The notes under the pieces are model-generated. The model had not been told where the DNA came from, did no database searches, and worked only from the letters and a program-made list of their open reading frames with translations. From Bactrocera neohumeralis (lineage: Eukaryota; Arthropoda; Insecta; Diptera; Tephritidae): 64,000 nucleotides of DNA. A program made the translations under genes and the position numbers. This document shows, piece by piece, positions 1 to 11,217 of the stretch. The stretch lies in NCBI RefSeq assembly GCF_024586455.1, contig NC_065923.1, positions 46,756,264 to 46,820,263 on the forward strand. The letters are read 5' to 3'. Every line of letters begins with the position of its first letter. Position 1 is the stretch's first letter.

Positions 1-164
1 CAAATGTGCAGTAAATAACTGTGCATTAATTTTACATTTCGCTCTGTTGGCTAACACAAACACAAGCGCGAACACATACACGCCAAAGGAAAAAAATCAT
101 TTTTTGACAAACTTCTGGGATTTGTTGGAGTAAATTTGAAGCGTTTGTAAACCAAACAAAAAAG

Positions 165-418
165 GTAACGGTTGCACCGAAGCTGGAAAACCGTTCCAAA
201 TAAAAAAGCTTCTATATATTAAGTACTTAGTTTTATTCGGTCCCTTTGTATCGCAGCTATATCTTATAGAGAACCGATCTCTGAAAATTTAGCACTGATT
301 TGGATAATAGTCCAAGCCAAATTTTGTGAAGATTTCTTGCCAAAAAAAGCACTTGATTCCGATCGTTCAGTTTGTATGACAGCTATATGCTTTAGTGGTA
401 CGATATCGGCGGTTCTGC
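165..418 (+). repeat. GCTAT-family repeat, degenerate copy
   Basis: The start (GTAACGGTTGCACCGAAGCT) resembles the usual head of the family. Two internal cores follow: CGCAGCTATATCTTATAG near 253 and GACAGCTATATGCTTTAGTG near 378. The stretch then runs into the R1-like retrotransposon at about 420, so the copy is cut off there. The family has no coding capacity that I can see and is recognised by comparison with the fuller copy at 4886-5395. Confidence 0.7.
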
Positions 419-419
419 T

Positions 420-1325
420 CTCCGTGGTCTACGGTCAGACCTCGTAGCCCAAACTACTACCAGTTGAGCGTCCATACTGCTCTGGACTGGTGACCAGGCG
501 TTCAACCCCAAACATGCGCAAACGACCTTAACTGTTCGGCATTCCGACTAGTGGAGATCATGCCGCTAACATCTAAATGTTCATCAGTCCGGTTAAGCCC
601 CATACCACACATATCTCTAATGTCCGAGTACATCAGACATTCTGCAAAACACTCAGACATAATCTGATGTCGGGGTTATCCTCAAAGGAGTTTTTGGCTC
701 CCCAAGACTGTCGTGACTGTTTTTCACGATACAGCGGCTCCATAAGTGGCACAGGGGACAAACAGCGACGATATATGATGCGAACAGCCGGACGTCCCAG
801 AACCCAATCACTCCACAAAATGCGTCGTACTTTGTCTACGGTTGCCTGCAGTCGCTCCTCTACAAGTGTGGAGTGAAACACATTCAGTTCACCCGGTCAA
901 TCAGTGGACGAACTGGCGATAATCTGGCGTTAAGCAGTATTGTCGCCGTTTTTTCTTTCGAAATGTCCACCCCATACCTAAACCCCAAGTTTAAATTTCT
1001 AAAATTTCTAAAAATTGTCTTCCCGCCTATAGTAGGCGAGACTCACAACACAACACTTACAGAGTGGCCCGAGCTGCCCAAGCAAAGAGTCCATCATGAG
1101 ATTCCAAATATATGGACCGCAGATGGAACCCTGCGGGCAGCCACGAACCATTCCGAACTCCACACTCCATTTCATGCCGTCTTGAGAGGTTTTTCTGACC
1201 GAAAAGTAACTCCGCCAAAGAGTAATTTCCGGACGGTCAAGCTTCTCCAGTCGGAGCAGCACTCGATCGCAGCTTAAGTAGTAAAACGCCCCCTTGAAGT
1301 CAACAAAGGTGGACGAACAGAGAGA
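420..1325 (-). mobile_element. R1-clade-like non-LTR retrotransposon, RT fragment (broken)
   Basis: Read on the minus strand this is the middle and end of a reverse transcriptase from a non-LTR retrotransposon. From high to low coordinates I see FVDFKGAF (near 1300, the metal-binding RT motif region), RGCPQGSICGPYIWNLMMD (near 1110-1160), DISKEKTATILLNARLSP (near 910-965) and a C-terminal stretch, DKVRRILWSDWVLGRPAVR, near 790-845. These match the R1/Jockey type of RT, and GCPQGSI plus the C-terminal pattern favour R1. The YADD active-site box is not recoverable and the frame is broken between the segments, so the copy is dead. The left part (420-630) may be 3' untranslated sequence. The plus-strand ORFs here are shadows. 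Confidence 0.8.
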
Positions 1326-1330
1326 CTCAG

Positions 1331-1400
1331 CTAAATCGACTCAGTTCGGCATGTTGATCAGCCTCGGGTTTAGCCTTTCTGTCCGGGTAATAAAGTTGTC
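1331..1400 (+). repeat. GCTAT-family tail scrap
   Basis: CTAAATCGACTCAGTTCGGC near 1332 and the following TGTTGATCAG match the 3' part of the GCTAT repeat (compare 5274-5310). The rest of the unit is missing, so this is a scrap between two retrotransposon fragments. Confidence 0.5.
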
Positions 1401-1639
1401 AGCTTAATAGATTGTCCTTAATAAGCATCGAAAAATGTCGGGTTCGGATAATGTGCACGGTTAATGGAGATGTGCGCTTAAGAGAGCGTCCGTTTAATCG
1501 AGCCTGCTTCCTGCTGGGAGTTGCAAATTTCGCTGAATTATACCCTCTTCACGGCGCAAAAAATGAAGGCATTAAAATTAAGAAGTTACCAATCTTAGGT
1601 GTGGCTTAAAAAAAATTTCAATGTCGTTTTTAATAGCAC

Positions 1640-2560
1640 TGCTAGGAGCTGCCCACTCGACGCCCTCTCTACATTTGGTATCCCTCCGAAACTTATGCGG
1701 TTACATAGAGTGACGTTGAGCACAACTATCAGCTCCGTTAAAATCGGGAAGAACTTTTCAGCCTCTTGATATAAGACCAGGTTTTAGACAGTGACATTCC
1801 CGCGCTTTTGCTCTCTTCCGTGTGATGTTGCAAAAAGTGAAACAAACCTAAACGCAATCGCAGTGGCATCATCTACTTGAAAAAGACAATGCTACTGGGG
1901 TACTCAGATGACATTGACGTCAGACATAGGCTTTCACAACAGAGTCGGGCGCGCACGCTTTTCCAACCTAGAGAAAGAGTTTGGCGTTGTGGTGAACGAG
2001 AGCAAGTCGAAATATATTACTTGGAGGTTACACACAAATATTCCGCGCGTCTTGTGCACTATGTATGTCACTGTTCGCAGCTATAAATTTGAAAGCGTGA
2101 AGGATTTTGTCTAGCTCGGAACTAGCATAAATATCACCAATCTAAGCCTGGAAGCCTTGAGATCAGGCGCAGCAAAATTTATGGTAACAGGTGCAGGTGA
2201 GCAGCAGATCCTTCCCTCTCCACGAAGCAGATAACTCTCTCTCTCTTTCTCTCTTGCCGAAGCAAATCCCTTCCTCTTCACGAAGCAGATCACTCTCTCT
2301 CTGCGCCCTATTATACGCTGCAGAAACATGGACCATTTCGAACCGAGATAAGAAAGCACTTCGAACTTAGGAGAGATTTTCTACGTGAGATATTTGAAGC
2401 CGTCCGCATGAATGATGAGTAACGAAGAATATAGAAACACGAACTTTATGAACTCTTCGGCGACATGCATATAATTAAGCGCATAAAAAGCCAACAAATG
2501 CGCTGGTTAGCTCATTTCGAAGCCAACGCACAGTGAGAGGCTCTTTCGCTTTGAAGCAAA
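1640..2560 (+). mobile_element. Non-LTR retrotransposon (APE/RT family), RT fragment, broken
   Basis: Translated pieces in shifting plus-strand frames match the RT of a common insect endonuclease-reverse transcriptase family. They are STFGIPPKLMRLHRV (near 1670), DIRPGFRQ (near 1770), LLGYSDDIDV (near 1892, the YADD active-site box with A changed to S), VRSYKFESVKDFV (near 2075-2113), and the C-terminal block FLREIFEAVRMNDE then HELYELFGDMHIIKRI (near 2375-2500). Stops and frameshifts separate the pieces. The stretch 2195-2310 between two RT blocks is not RT; it holds a 58-bp-period duplication (CACGAAGCAG at 2221 and 2279) with CT-rich tracts. Other fragments of the same family lie at 8118-10115 (minus) and 32715-33035 (plus). 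Confidence 0.8.
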
Positions 2561-2574
2561 TGGGTGGACAATGA

Positions 2575-2665
2575 AATCTAAATCGACTCAGCTCTTCACG
2601 CTGATCATTGGTTTATACATTTTATAGTATATCAGACGTTTTGCTTCGTCGCAAACTTAAAAATG
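2575..2665 (+). repeat. GCTAT-family tail
   Basis: AAATCGACTCAGCTC, then GCTGATCATTG, CATTTTATAGTATATC and CGTCGCAAACTTAA reproduce the 3' third of the GCTAT repeat in order. It directly follows the retrotransposon fragment. Confidence 0.6.
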
Positions 2666-4430
2666 CGACTGATCTCAAGAGCAAATCAAGCCTAGTATAA
2701 CTCAGAGAATATTCTCATATAAATTTCATATACTAATTTAATTTTAGCTTCTTCTTGCACATAATTTTTGTAATCGCGTCTCTGCAGTCTATGTATGTAC
2801 TATACTATATACATATATGGTATATATGTATATGCACTAGAATCGCTGTGTAAGTACTCAGAAATGTCTTCTCCATTAACTGCATGTAACTCATACGCAC
2901 TGGTGGCCACATTACATATGAAGCTGGAATTGCGGAATTACGCTGAATAATATAGTTTACGCATATAAATGGTTACGTTTGATATTCAGAATGCCTTGAG
3001 GAAATATTGCCGGCGTTAGTAAGCGCCCATACATTCGAGCGGGCGACATATTTTCTTGATTGCAAAAAGTTGTTAGCTTTGAACGCACATGCATATGTTA
3101 TTAATGTGCTATAAATATGCAAGAAATGCACTTTTCTTTATGCATATGTACTATACTTACACTTATGTGTAGTATGTAAATCTGTTATTGCCGCCGATTG
3201 GGTGCTGGAGACATTCTTTGCAGCTGCTGCAAGCGTAATGTCGCCAGCGCTCGTTAAGCGTTCGTTAGTGCAACCCTGCGGTTTGGTGGCAAATAAAGGT
3301 TTATGCATGCTTGGCTGTATGTATATAATGTATGTAATTTATTTTATGCATATGCTTTGGTGAATAACTGTTTGCCAAATGCCATATTTGCTGGTTATGG
3401 CTCCACATTTACTTTGCCGAAGTGGTTCGATTTCATATCCATTTTTACGATTGAATTTGCTCTAGTTTGTACTCGCTCTTTGAGTTGTTTGTGGCACGCA
3501 ATTTCATTGAAATCATCGACATTATAATAATACACGCATAAATATGTTCATTTAATTTAAAGTCAGCATTTTATTAATCTATTAAGTGAATGGGTTTTCT
3601 TACACCCTCTGGTTGCACACGAGCGCTTTCTTCCTTCCCTCAACGGCAGCTTGAGCGTCAGCTCAAAATGTTAACGAGACCAGTTTATTGACTACTAATC
3701 TAAAATAAAATCTAAAATATTTCATAAAGTTCGTGAGTTGAAGTGGAGAGTTTCGGCTTATTGGTTCGGTTTATGTGCTTTATAGGGGTTTAAAGACCTC
3801 GATATAGCACTTAGCATAATACATACTAACTTACATACAACTATATACACATATACACGTATGTACCGTTATTTTATATTAATATAAGTACCATGCCTCC
3901 AAATAAATATCTTGTAAAGCGTCGTCTCTCCGCTCAGCTGCTTAGCAAATGTCAACGTGACAGCTGCTTCCAGTCGGTGAAAATTGCTAAAGCCGCTACA
4001 ACAATCACAACAACAGCAGCTGTAGCTAAATGTTGACAAAAATACACATTTTCATGTACACATTTGTACGCGCATAAAGCTTCGGCCGCGCAAGCTGTTT
4101 TCGTACATACGTCATCAGCGGCAGCTTTGGAGTATTTCCAACGCATCAAATACTGTCAAAATGTCACTGACACATATTTTTTCTTCCACCCTACATCTCG
4201 TACTTTGTGACTCTTTTAATCTCGTGATTTGCGCGTACACGCTCACACTTAGACAGTTTTTGGTTTGAAAGTAAAGTACATGCAAAAAGTGTTTAATTAT
4301 CTCTAATATGCTCACTTTGACCTTGTGCCCAATTTTATATAGAATTTAAGAATTATTTATTTTTAATGAGTAGCCAAAAAAGTACAAAGAGTTTTCATGA
4401 ACCGACTAACTTTTAACATATTTAAGTTTT
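2666..4430. other. No recognisable element
   Basis: About 1.8 kb of A+T-rich DNA with TA/CATA microsatellite-like runs (2800-2835, 3830-3870). I see no coding pattern, transposon end or RNA gene. ORFs here are short and lack codon bias. Confidence 0.5.
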
Positions 4431-4620
4431 AATATTTATTTTTATGAAAAAATTATTAAAATTAATAATAAAAAAATTAATAAATAAAAAAAAATAAAAA
4501 TATAATAAATAAAATGAAGACAAAAATATAATAAATAAAATGAAAATAAAAATATAATAAATAAAAAAATAAAAATATAATAAATAAAATAATTAAAATA
4601 AAAATAAAAAAGATATTATG
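4431..4620. repeat. A+T-rich simple-sequence tract
   Basis: Irregular repetition of AAATATAATAAATAAAAT and similar strings, almost wholly A and T. This is low-complexity DNA rather than a defined satellite. Confidence 0.8.
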
Positions 4621-4885
4621 ATCTTGAAGCGATATTTGATTAAAAAAACCCGAAATAAATTACAAAAATATAAAACATAAGTTTATATATATATTTTATA
4701 TGCTAGAAAAAAAAACTATTCATCAAGATGCAAAAAATATTTTCTATCTATAATTTTAAAATGAAGATTTAAAAAACAATATGTTTTTAAAATAATAAAA
4801 ACTACAAACCATTACTACAGTTACTTTACTATTAAAATATTAAAAATTAATAACGGTTATTAACTCCAAAAAAAACAAAAAAAAA

Positions 4886-5395
4886 ACGTTAACTTCGGCT
4901 GCACGGAAGCTAATATACCCTTGACAGGTGCATTTCTTTTAGTAACTATGTGATCAGTTTGTATTGAAGCTATATGCTATAATAATCCGATCTGAACAAT
5001 TTTTTCGGAGATTACATTGTTGCCCTAGAAAATAACCTGTGCCAACTTTTGTGAAGATACATTGTCAAATGTGAAAGCTTTCCATACAAGAACTTGATTC
5101 CGAGCGCTCAGTTTGTATGGCAGCTATATGTTATAGTGGTCCGATATAGGCCATTCCGATAAATGAGCAGCTTTTTGGAAAGAAAATGACGCTTGCATTT
5201 GCATAGTTTTTAAAAACTGAGGGACTAGTTCGTATATATACAGACAGACGGACAGACAGACAGACGGACATGGCTAAATCGACTCAGCTCGACATACTGA
5301 TCATTTATATATATACTTTATAGGGTCTCCGACGCTTCCTTCTGGGTGTTACAAACTTCGTGACAAACTTAATATACCCTGTTCAGGGTATAAAA
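4886..5395 (+). repeat. GCTAT-family repeat, fullest copy
   Basis: The copy begins GTTAACTTCGGCTGCACGG with AATATACCCTTGACAGG, and ends AATATACCCTGTTCAGGG with TATAAAA. Inside are CAGCTATATGTTATAGTGG (near 5121), a short GACAGACGG run (near 5243-5270) and GGCTAAATCGACTCAGC (near 5272). Fragments recur at 165, 2575, 14370, 20577, 25500, 34846, 39090, 37429 and 51780. There is no ORF. I know it as a tephritid-type interspersed repeat of unknown transposition class. Confidence 0.75.
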
Positions 5396-5516
5396 ATATA
5401 CTCTAATTTTAATTCTGGAAACTTTAGTATCTTAAGTTGTTCCTATATAGTTGATACGATGATGTGAAAATGGATGAAATCGGACAGTGCTAACTCCTCA
5501 TATAACGGTACTGCGG

Positions 5517-6444
5517 TACTGTTAAAAACTACTTCGTTATAAATCAATAACTAAATTTTGCAGATTCTTTAAATATTACCTCCGAGATGGTATGAAAGGG
5601 CTTTATGAGAGCCGGGGTAAGAATTGAACCATAAGCGTGGCACCGCCCACTTTTTGGTGAAATAACATATGCCGGGATCCGACCGACTGATTTCAACTAA
5701 ATTTAGTACGTGGAATTCTTCTCATATTCCTATGTCACAGTGATTAAATAGGTGTTTTCGGACTACAATCACGTCTACTTTCCATATAACACAATTTTAA
5801 ATTCCAGTATACATATCAAGAAGCAACAATTATAACGGAATAAAATTTTGCACGATTAATGCCTTTAGAGTATGCCATTTTATGACCAAAAACTGTTGAA
5901 ATTTAACCAAAAATGTTCAAGCCCCTATGAAAGGAATATATTGAGCCCAGTATCTATATATGTATAGCTGACTTTTGCCCGAAAATATCGGTCACGCGGC
6001 AGATATACAATTGAAATTCAGAGAGAATACTTTTCTGACAATAGTAACTCTGTGTATCAAAAATGGGCTGAATCGGGCCAAGACTTCCTATAAATAGGGG
6101 TTATTTATCTAATGCAAATATTTTCGAACTTTCGGACTTTGCTCCATATGAATGATTATTGTATGTGAAAGTGCCTTATTACACATAAAAAAGATAATAA
6201 AAGAAAATTGTTGAAAGTAACGGCACAGCTAATTAAAACACTTATTTTTTGCTTTTTAAAAATAATTTACTAAAAGTTTAAATCGATATCTCAAATAGCT
6301 GAGTTTAAGCAGCTCCATCAGTTTATCCCCTCCAATTTCCACATCGGCTCGCATAAAGCCCTCTCATACCATCTCGAGTGTAAAATTCTTATATCTCTGG
6401 TATATTTAGTTATTGATTTATTGCGCTTTCAGTAGTTTTGAGCA
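5517..6444. mobile_element. Non-autonomous element with ~95-bp terminal inverted repeats
   Basis: The two ends are inverted copies. On the left (5517-5615) one reads AATCAATAACTAAAT, then GAGATGGTATGAAAGGGC and TTTATG. On the right (6345-6444) the reverse complement gives the same words in the same order (AATCAATAACTAAAT, GAGATGGTATGAGAGGGC, TTTATG). Between the arms is about 720 bp with no ORF. The arrangement is that of a DNA-transposon-derived non-autonomous element. I could not see a target duplication, so the exact ends and superfamily are open. Confidence 0.6.
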
Positions 6445-7227
6445 GCAAACTTTTTGATCTACACAGAAATTGAGTTTTTGCAAGCCAAAAACGTTGGAAA
6501 TTTTGGATGAAATTTAACAATTTTTTTAAAAAGCCGCCATTTTGCCAATTTGTGATATTTTTTTTTTTTGAGATTGTGGGAAGAAGTGTAGGTCATTGTG
6601 CAGGATGATAACTTTTATGATAGATTTTTTTTGTAGAATTCATCCATAGAGAAGGTCGGAGTCATTACTACTGTATAAGAAAAATATTTTTCTCGAAAAA
6701 TATTTAATTTTTGACTTTACAAATTTTATTGTATATTAATATAAAATATGTATAACTATGCCCCTAAAATTGTGAAAAAATTGATAGCGTATGTGTAACT
6801 GTTTTTTTAATTCTCAAAAAAATAATTTTGAAATGTTTGAAAATTTATATGTAAATTACTTGCATTCTTTTGACATAAATACATTTGTGACATTTCGCTT
6901 TTTCCTTTAGTTCATCGCCATTTATCTCTTAAACGTCGTTCTAGTCGACTCACCTTCTTTCTTGTTTATTTTTTGCACCGCTGATTGCCGCTATTAAGTT
7001 AACTTTTGGCATTCGCCAACAATTACTGTTTAAATACAATAAACAAAAACAAATTTGGGCCAAACGTTAGCAGCCTGCTGCTCCATATAAGCGGCGAAAT
7101 GTGTGCGTATTGCTGTTTTCAATGCCGTTAGCAGGCAGGGAGCAAAAATAAAAGCGGAAGTCATATAAGCAAAACCGGCAACTAAGCAACTAAGGACAGA
7201 CATATTTACAGCTACATAAATATACAC

Positions 7228-7310
7228 ACATATATATGTATATATATATATATATACTATATATGGTATATAAATACATACATATATACATATGCATACA
7301 TATACACTTA
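7228..7310. repeat. TA / CATA microsatellite
   Basis: Runs of TATATATA and CATACATA with imperfect repeats. A minus-strand ORF crossing it ends in a YIYIYIYIY-type string, which is only the translation of the microsatellite. Confidence 0.8.
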
Positions 7311-7342
7311 TATGCCTTTGTAGTTGTGTGCACGTTGCGCAC

Positions 7343-7486
7343 CTTCGCTATCTGCTCCACCTCAATGCCATAGCGCAGATAATCAGCACCGCCAGCACCT
7401 CCCTTTCCCACCGGCGGCAGCGACGAGCAGATGATTATCGTCAATTGTAGACGCGCATAGTTCGGCATTGAAAGGAATTTAATGAG
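7343..7486 (-). CDS. Candidate coding exon, function unknown
   Basis: Within a 184-codon open frame on the minus strand (7190-7744), this 144-bp part reads like protein and the rest does not. It gives LIKFLSMPNYARLQLT, then IIICSSLPPVGKGGAGGAD and YLRYGIEVEQIAK, with many codons ending in G or C, unlike the surroundings. In minus-strand reading a possible acceptor (ATGAG|CTC) precedes it and a possible donor (AAG|GTGCGC) follows; both leave phase 0 but neither is a strong site. I do not recognise the protein. It could be an exon of a minus-strand gene or a chance open frame in a GC-richer island. Confidence 0.3.
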
Positions 7487-7499
7487 CTCATAGTTGAAA

Positions 7500-8110
7500 A
7501 TATTTTTGCAAGTGCCTTTGCCTTGCCACGCATGCACGTGTAGCTGTGTGTGTGTTCCGTGTGGATTTTTCGGCCAACTAACTTTCTCATTGCTAAATTT
7601 GAAAACAAGTTCCCTTTGCTTCTGCATTATTTCCAATTTAGTTGAAAAAAAGAAACAAAAACAACACAAAAAATGCTCATAATTCCTCGAGAAATTGCTG
7701 CCATCTAAGCATTTATAATTTTTATAGGTTTCAAGTGCGGCCATGCATGAAATATGATTTATTTATTTGCGCGCCGTTTTTATTACATTGTTGCTTGTGG
7801 CCGCGCCGTCGGCAGCTGTGACAAATGAATCAACTAACAATGTGCATTTGTCCACTGCGGAATGTTTTGAATTGACATTACAAATGACGGCTTGTTTCTT
7901 TGTTGTCTGCATTAAATGTCTACTGTACGAAGACAAGTCGAATTGGTATGCGCACTTTTACGACGCACTGTTCAATTCGCAGAAATAGTTTAGCCTTTAC
8001 TTTTTTCTGAAGCACACTGAAAGCGGACCAAAATAGCAAAATACACCAGACATGGACAAAGTGTGTCCCTTTTTGCTCGATAATTAGCGCATAATTAGTA
8101 TTTAGACTTA
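7500..8110. other. Unique DNA, no supported gene
   Basis: This stretch holds a plus-strand open frame at 7767-7988 whose translation begins with a signal-peptide-like run, but the frame has no ATG and no upstream acceptor. No repeat family is recognisable. The retrotransposon begins at about 8118. Confidence 0.4.
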
Positions 8111-8117
8111 ATACGTA

Positions 8118-10115
8118 GATTCTTCTTCTTTATTGGCGCAGACACCGCTTACGCGGTTATAGAGGAGTTTACAACAGCGCGCCAGTCCTTCTTTCTTTCG
8201 ACATTTGGCGCCAACTGGAGATTCCAAGTGTATCCAGGTCCTTCCTGGTCCTGGTCCACCTGGTCTTTCTAACGGCTTGTACGTCTTCCTCTTCTTCTAC
8301 TTCCCCCCGCAGGTACTGCGTCGAATATTTTCATAGCTCGAGTGTTTTCATTCAATCGGACGCCTGACCTAGCCAGCGTAGCCGCTGTCTCTTAAATCAT
8401 TGTATTAAGTCAATGTCGTCGTATATCTCGTACTGCTCATCATTCTACCGACTGCGGTATTCGCCGTGGCCAATGCGCAAATGACCATAAATCTTCCGCA
8501 GAACTTTACTCATGAAAACCCGTAACGTCGACTGATCAGATGTTATTATCGTCTATGCTTTTGCACAACATATAAGGAAGGGAATGATGAGGGAAATGTC
8601 GAGTTTGGTCTTTCTTCATCGCGGACTTTACTTTTCAATTGCCTACTCAGTCTAAAATAGCACCTGTTAACAGATATTGCTGCTCGTGTTGCTGCCGGTT
8701 CCAGATAGACGAAGTTATCTGCGACTTCAAGGTTTTCACTGTCAACAGTAACGTGCGAGCCAAGTCGCGAATGCGTTGACTGTTTATTTGATGACGGGAG
8801 ATATTGTCCTCGTTCACAACCAGACCCATACGCTTCGCTTACTTATCCAGTGTGGAAAAGGCTGAATTAGTCGCGTGGTTGTTGATACCATATTATTGGC
8901 GTACGTCAGCACCTGTATACTCTTATAGAATATTGTACTTGTAACCTCGTTTGGTATCGACCGGATAGGTCCTTTCCAATCCTGACGGAGTTTTTGGTCT
9001 GACTCAACGTCAGCTTACACAGCCGTAGCAGTTTTACTTAGTTCAGCCATAGCCGCATAGAGGCGGTTCCTTTTTGTGCTGTCGAAAGCGGCTTTAAAAC
9101 CGACAAAGTGGTGGTGTGTGTCGATCTTCTTTTCACGGGTCTTTTCCAAGATTTTGCGCATGATGAAAATCTGGTCGATAGTATATTTTCCAGGTATAAA
9201 GCCACAATGATGAGGTCCAATTCCACTGTAATTGGAGCAAATTGTTGGGTCTCCCAATTCAATCGTTGGGCATGCTTTCATGCGACCATATCTTGCCAAG
9301 AAACAGATGCATGCACCTTGTCAGTTTTTTTGAATAGCTCGGCCGGTAATCAATCGGGCGCTTTGTTGTTCTTCAGGCGGGTAATTGCTACGCGAACCTC
9401 ATCATATTCGAATAATGTAACATCTATTGCATCGTCATCGATTGGGGAATCGGGTTTGGCGTCTACAGATGCTACACTTTCATTGTCGTTCAGAGGATAG
9501 AGAAGTGCTCCCTCCATAACTTCAGTATGCTTAGGACATCAGCCATTAGATCCCCACTTTGGGTCCTACAAGAGTATGTTCCGCCCAGATTTTCAAGCTC
9601 TTCGTACACACGCATCACATAATTGATCTGATTACTAAGCTTTCGATCCGTAGACAGCCAAATAGTTTGATGCTTGTGCTGGAATCTAGTGCCATATTTC
9701 GGGCCGCCGCGAAGTCGATGAGCCTCAGCATCCACAAATGATCTTCTTCTTCTTCTTCTTCTTGGAGGCTGAATTTACAGACCGTTATGCCAAGGATGCC
9801 TTCTTTGCCCACCCTGGCGTTAAAATCGCCAAGCGCAATTTTTACATCGTGACGGGAGCAGTTGCCATAAGCTCGTTGCTGTCATAAAAGTCATCTTTGT
9901 TCATATCGTCCTTCTCTTCCGTCGGGGCGTGGGCACAAATCAGTGTTTTGTTGAAGAATTTTGCTCTGATGCGGATTATGTCTAGACGCTCAGTGAATGC
10001 CAGGACGCGACGACTGAGTCTTGCTCCCACCACGAATCCCACACCGAATTTGCGCTCCTTTATATGGCCGTTGTAGTAAATGTCACATTGGTTGTGATAA
10101 ATAGGCGGCAAATTT
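8118..10115 (-). mobile_element. Non-LTR retrotransposon with APE endonuclease and RT, degenerate
   Basis: This is the longest retrotransposon copy in the window, read from 10115 down to 8118. It starts with an APE-type endonuclease: HIKERKFGVGFVVGARLSRR and ICAHAPTEEKDD (10060-9890), then GKEGILGITVCKFSL and LRLIDFAAARNM (9810-9690). The RT follows: GFIPGKYTIDQIF, KILEKTREKKIDTHHHFVGF and KAAFDSTKRNRLYAAM (9215-9045), then MGLVVNED (8829-8806). It ends with NENTRAMKIFDAVPAG and ERKKDWRAVVN near 8340-8170. A CTT/GAA run at 9742-9763 expands the endonuclease to EEEEEE. Parts of RT including the YADD box are missing and frames break repeatedly. It belongs to the same family as 1640-2560 and 32715-33035. 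Confidence 0.85.
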
Positions 10116-11217
10116 TTTACTGTTACGTTATTTTGTTATATAATTATTGACTACAGTTTTTTGTTTATTAGAAAGTTACAATGCAACCCTGTCAAAATAT
10201 TTTTCGGCAGCAGTATTCGTGCTACTTGAAAACACTATTTTTAGGTTTAATAAACAGTTTATTTTTTAATGGTAAAAAAATTTAAATTAAATGGCAACTC
10301 TATTTTCGAACTAATAAGTTTTTATCTGTTATTCTAATCTAAATATTATTTGTTTAAATATTTTAATTTTACATAAATTAATTGAAATTTTATTTTTATC
10401 TTTGCAGGTAAGTTGACTGTGATTTATTGGCTGCTGCGTCAGCAATTAAATGTGAGTGGAAAAAATAAAATTTTTAAATATACTGTATGTATATATATAT
10501 ACATACATGTATAAATCTGTTGTAGATATTTGTTTTTAATAAAAACTTTTTATTGGTGAGTTTCAGTTTCCCTCATTTCGTGGGCGTTTCACATGCACTG
10601 ACTATAAATTGTTATAAATTTTCCATAAAAATAACGGTTTCAACCGCTACGTCAGCATTCACACGTTTTCCGCATAATCGATGCGCTCCGGCTTGAAAAT
10701 AAACATAACTATCGTGGCTTTATTTAAACATTTTCGGGTTTTGTTAGTTTTATCCTCTTGAACTTGTATTTTTTTCGTGTGTATTCTCGTAGTATATGGT
10801 ATATATTCGCTGCTATGTGGTTCTGTGTCTGAATATACACACTCAAAAAAATATACAATTAACCGCAAATTATTTCAATCAACGCCTGTATCTGAGGTGT
10901 TCTGCAAAATGCTTCTGCTTTCAAAAACTACTCGGTCGGCAATGAAAACTAAATATTTTGCTGTTACGTTGTGCTTTTATGCAATTTGTGTTCGAAAAGT
11001 AACGTCATCAGTTCATATACTAAGTGTTTGCTAAAGTAAAAATTTGCATGAGTAATTCAGCGGGAGGGAGGAAAATTACTTGTACGAACATCGATTATTG
11101 CAGAGTTAAAGAATACCACAGATTTTTGAATTTTTTAATAAACACTAGTATTGTTTGGAGCCCTATGTTCATTGCAGAAGTAACAACTTTTAACTTTTTT
11201 AAATGTTAAAATTGGGA
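10116..11217. other. Mostly unique A+T-rich DNA with a recursive-splice-like site
   Basis: No transposon or gene is recognisable across this 1.1 kb. It contains the splice-like junction at 10407/10408, listed separately, and short TA runs near 10490-10510. Confidence 0.5.
10385..10413 (+). promoter_or_regulatory. Candidate recursive splice site (ratchet point)
   Basis: A pyrimidine-rich tract (TTTTATTTTTATCTTTGCAG, ending 10407) is followed with no gap by GTAAGT (10408-10413). An acceptor abutting a perfect donor is the known signature of recursive splice sites, which split very long introns in Drosophila and other insects. Possible branch-point-like CTAAT/TTAATT words lie 20-70 bp upstream. 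The site is on the plus strand and outside every recognised transposon. If functional, it means a plus-strand intron crosses this position. It could also be chance. Confidence 0.45.

Noticed and set aside
873..1277. 134-codon plus frame
   Set aside because: It is the antisense shadow of the R1-like reverse transcriptase, whose motifs are clear on the minus strand.
7767..7988. 73-codon plus frame starting with a signal-peptide-like run
   Set aside because: It has no ATG (the first codon is TTG), a stop lies just upstream, and there is no acceptor site to make it an internal exon.
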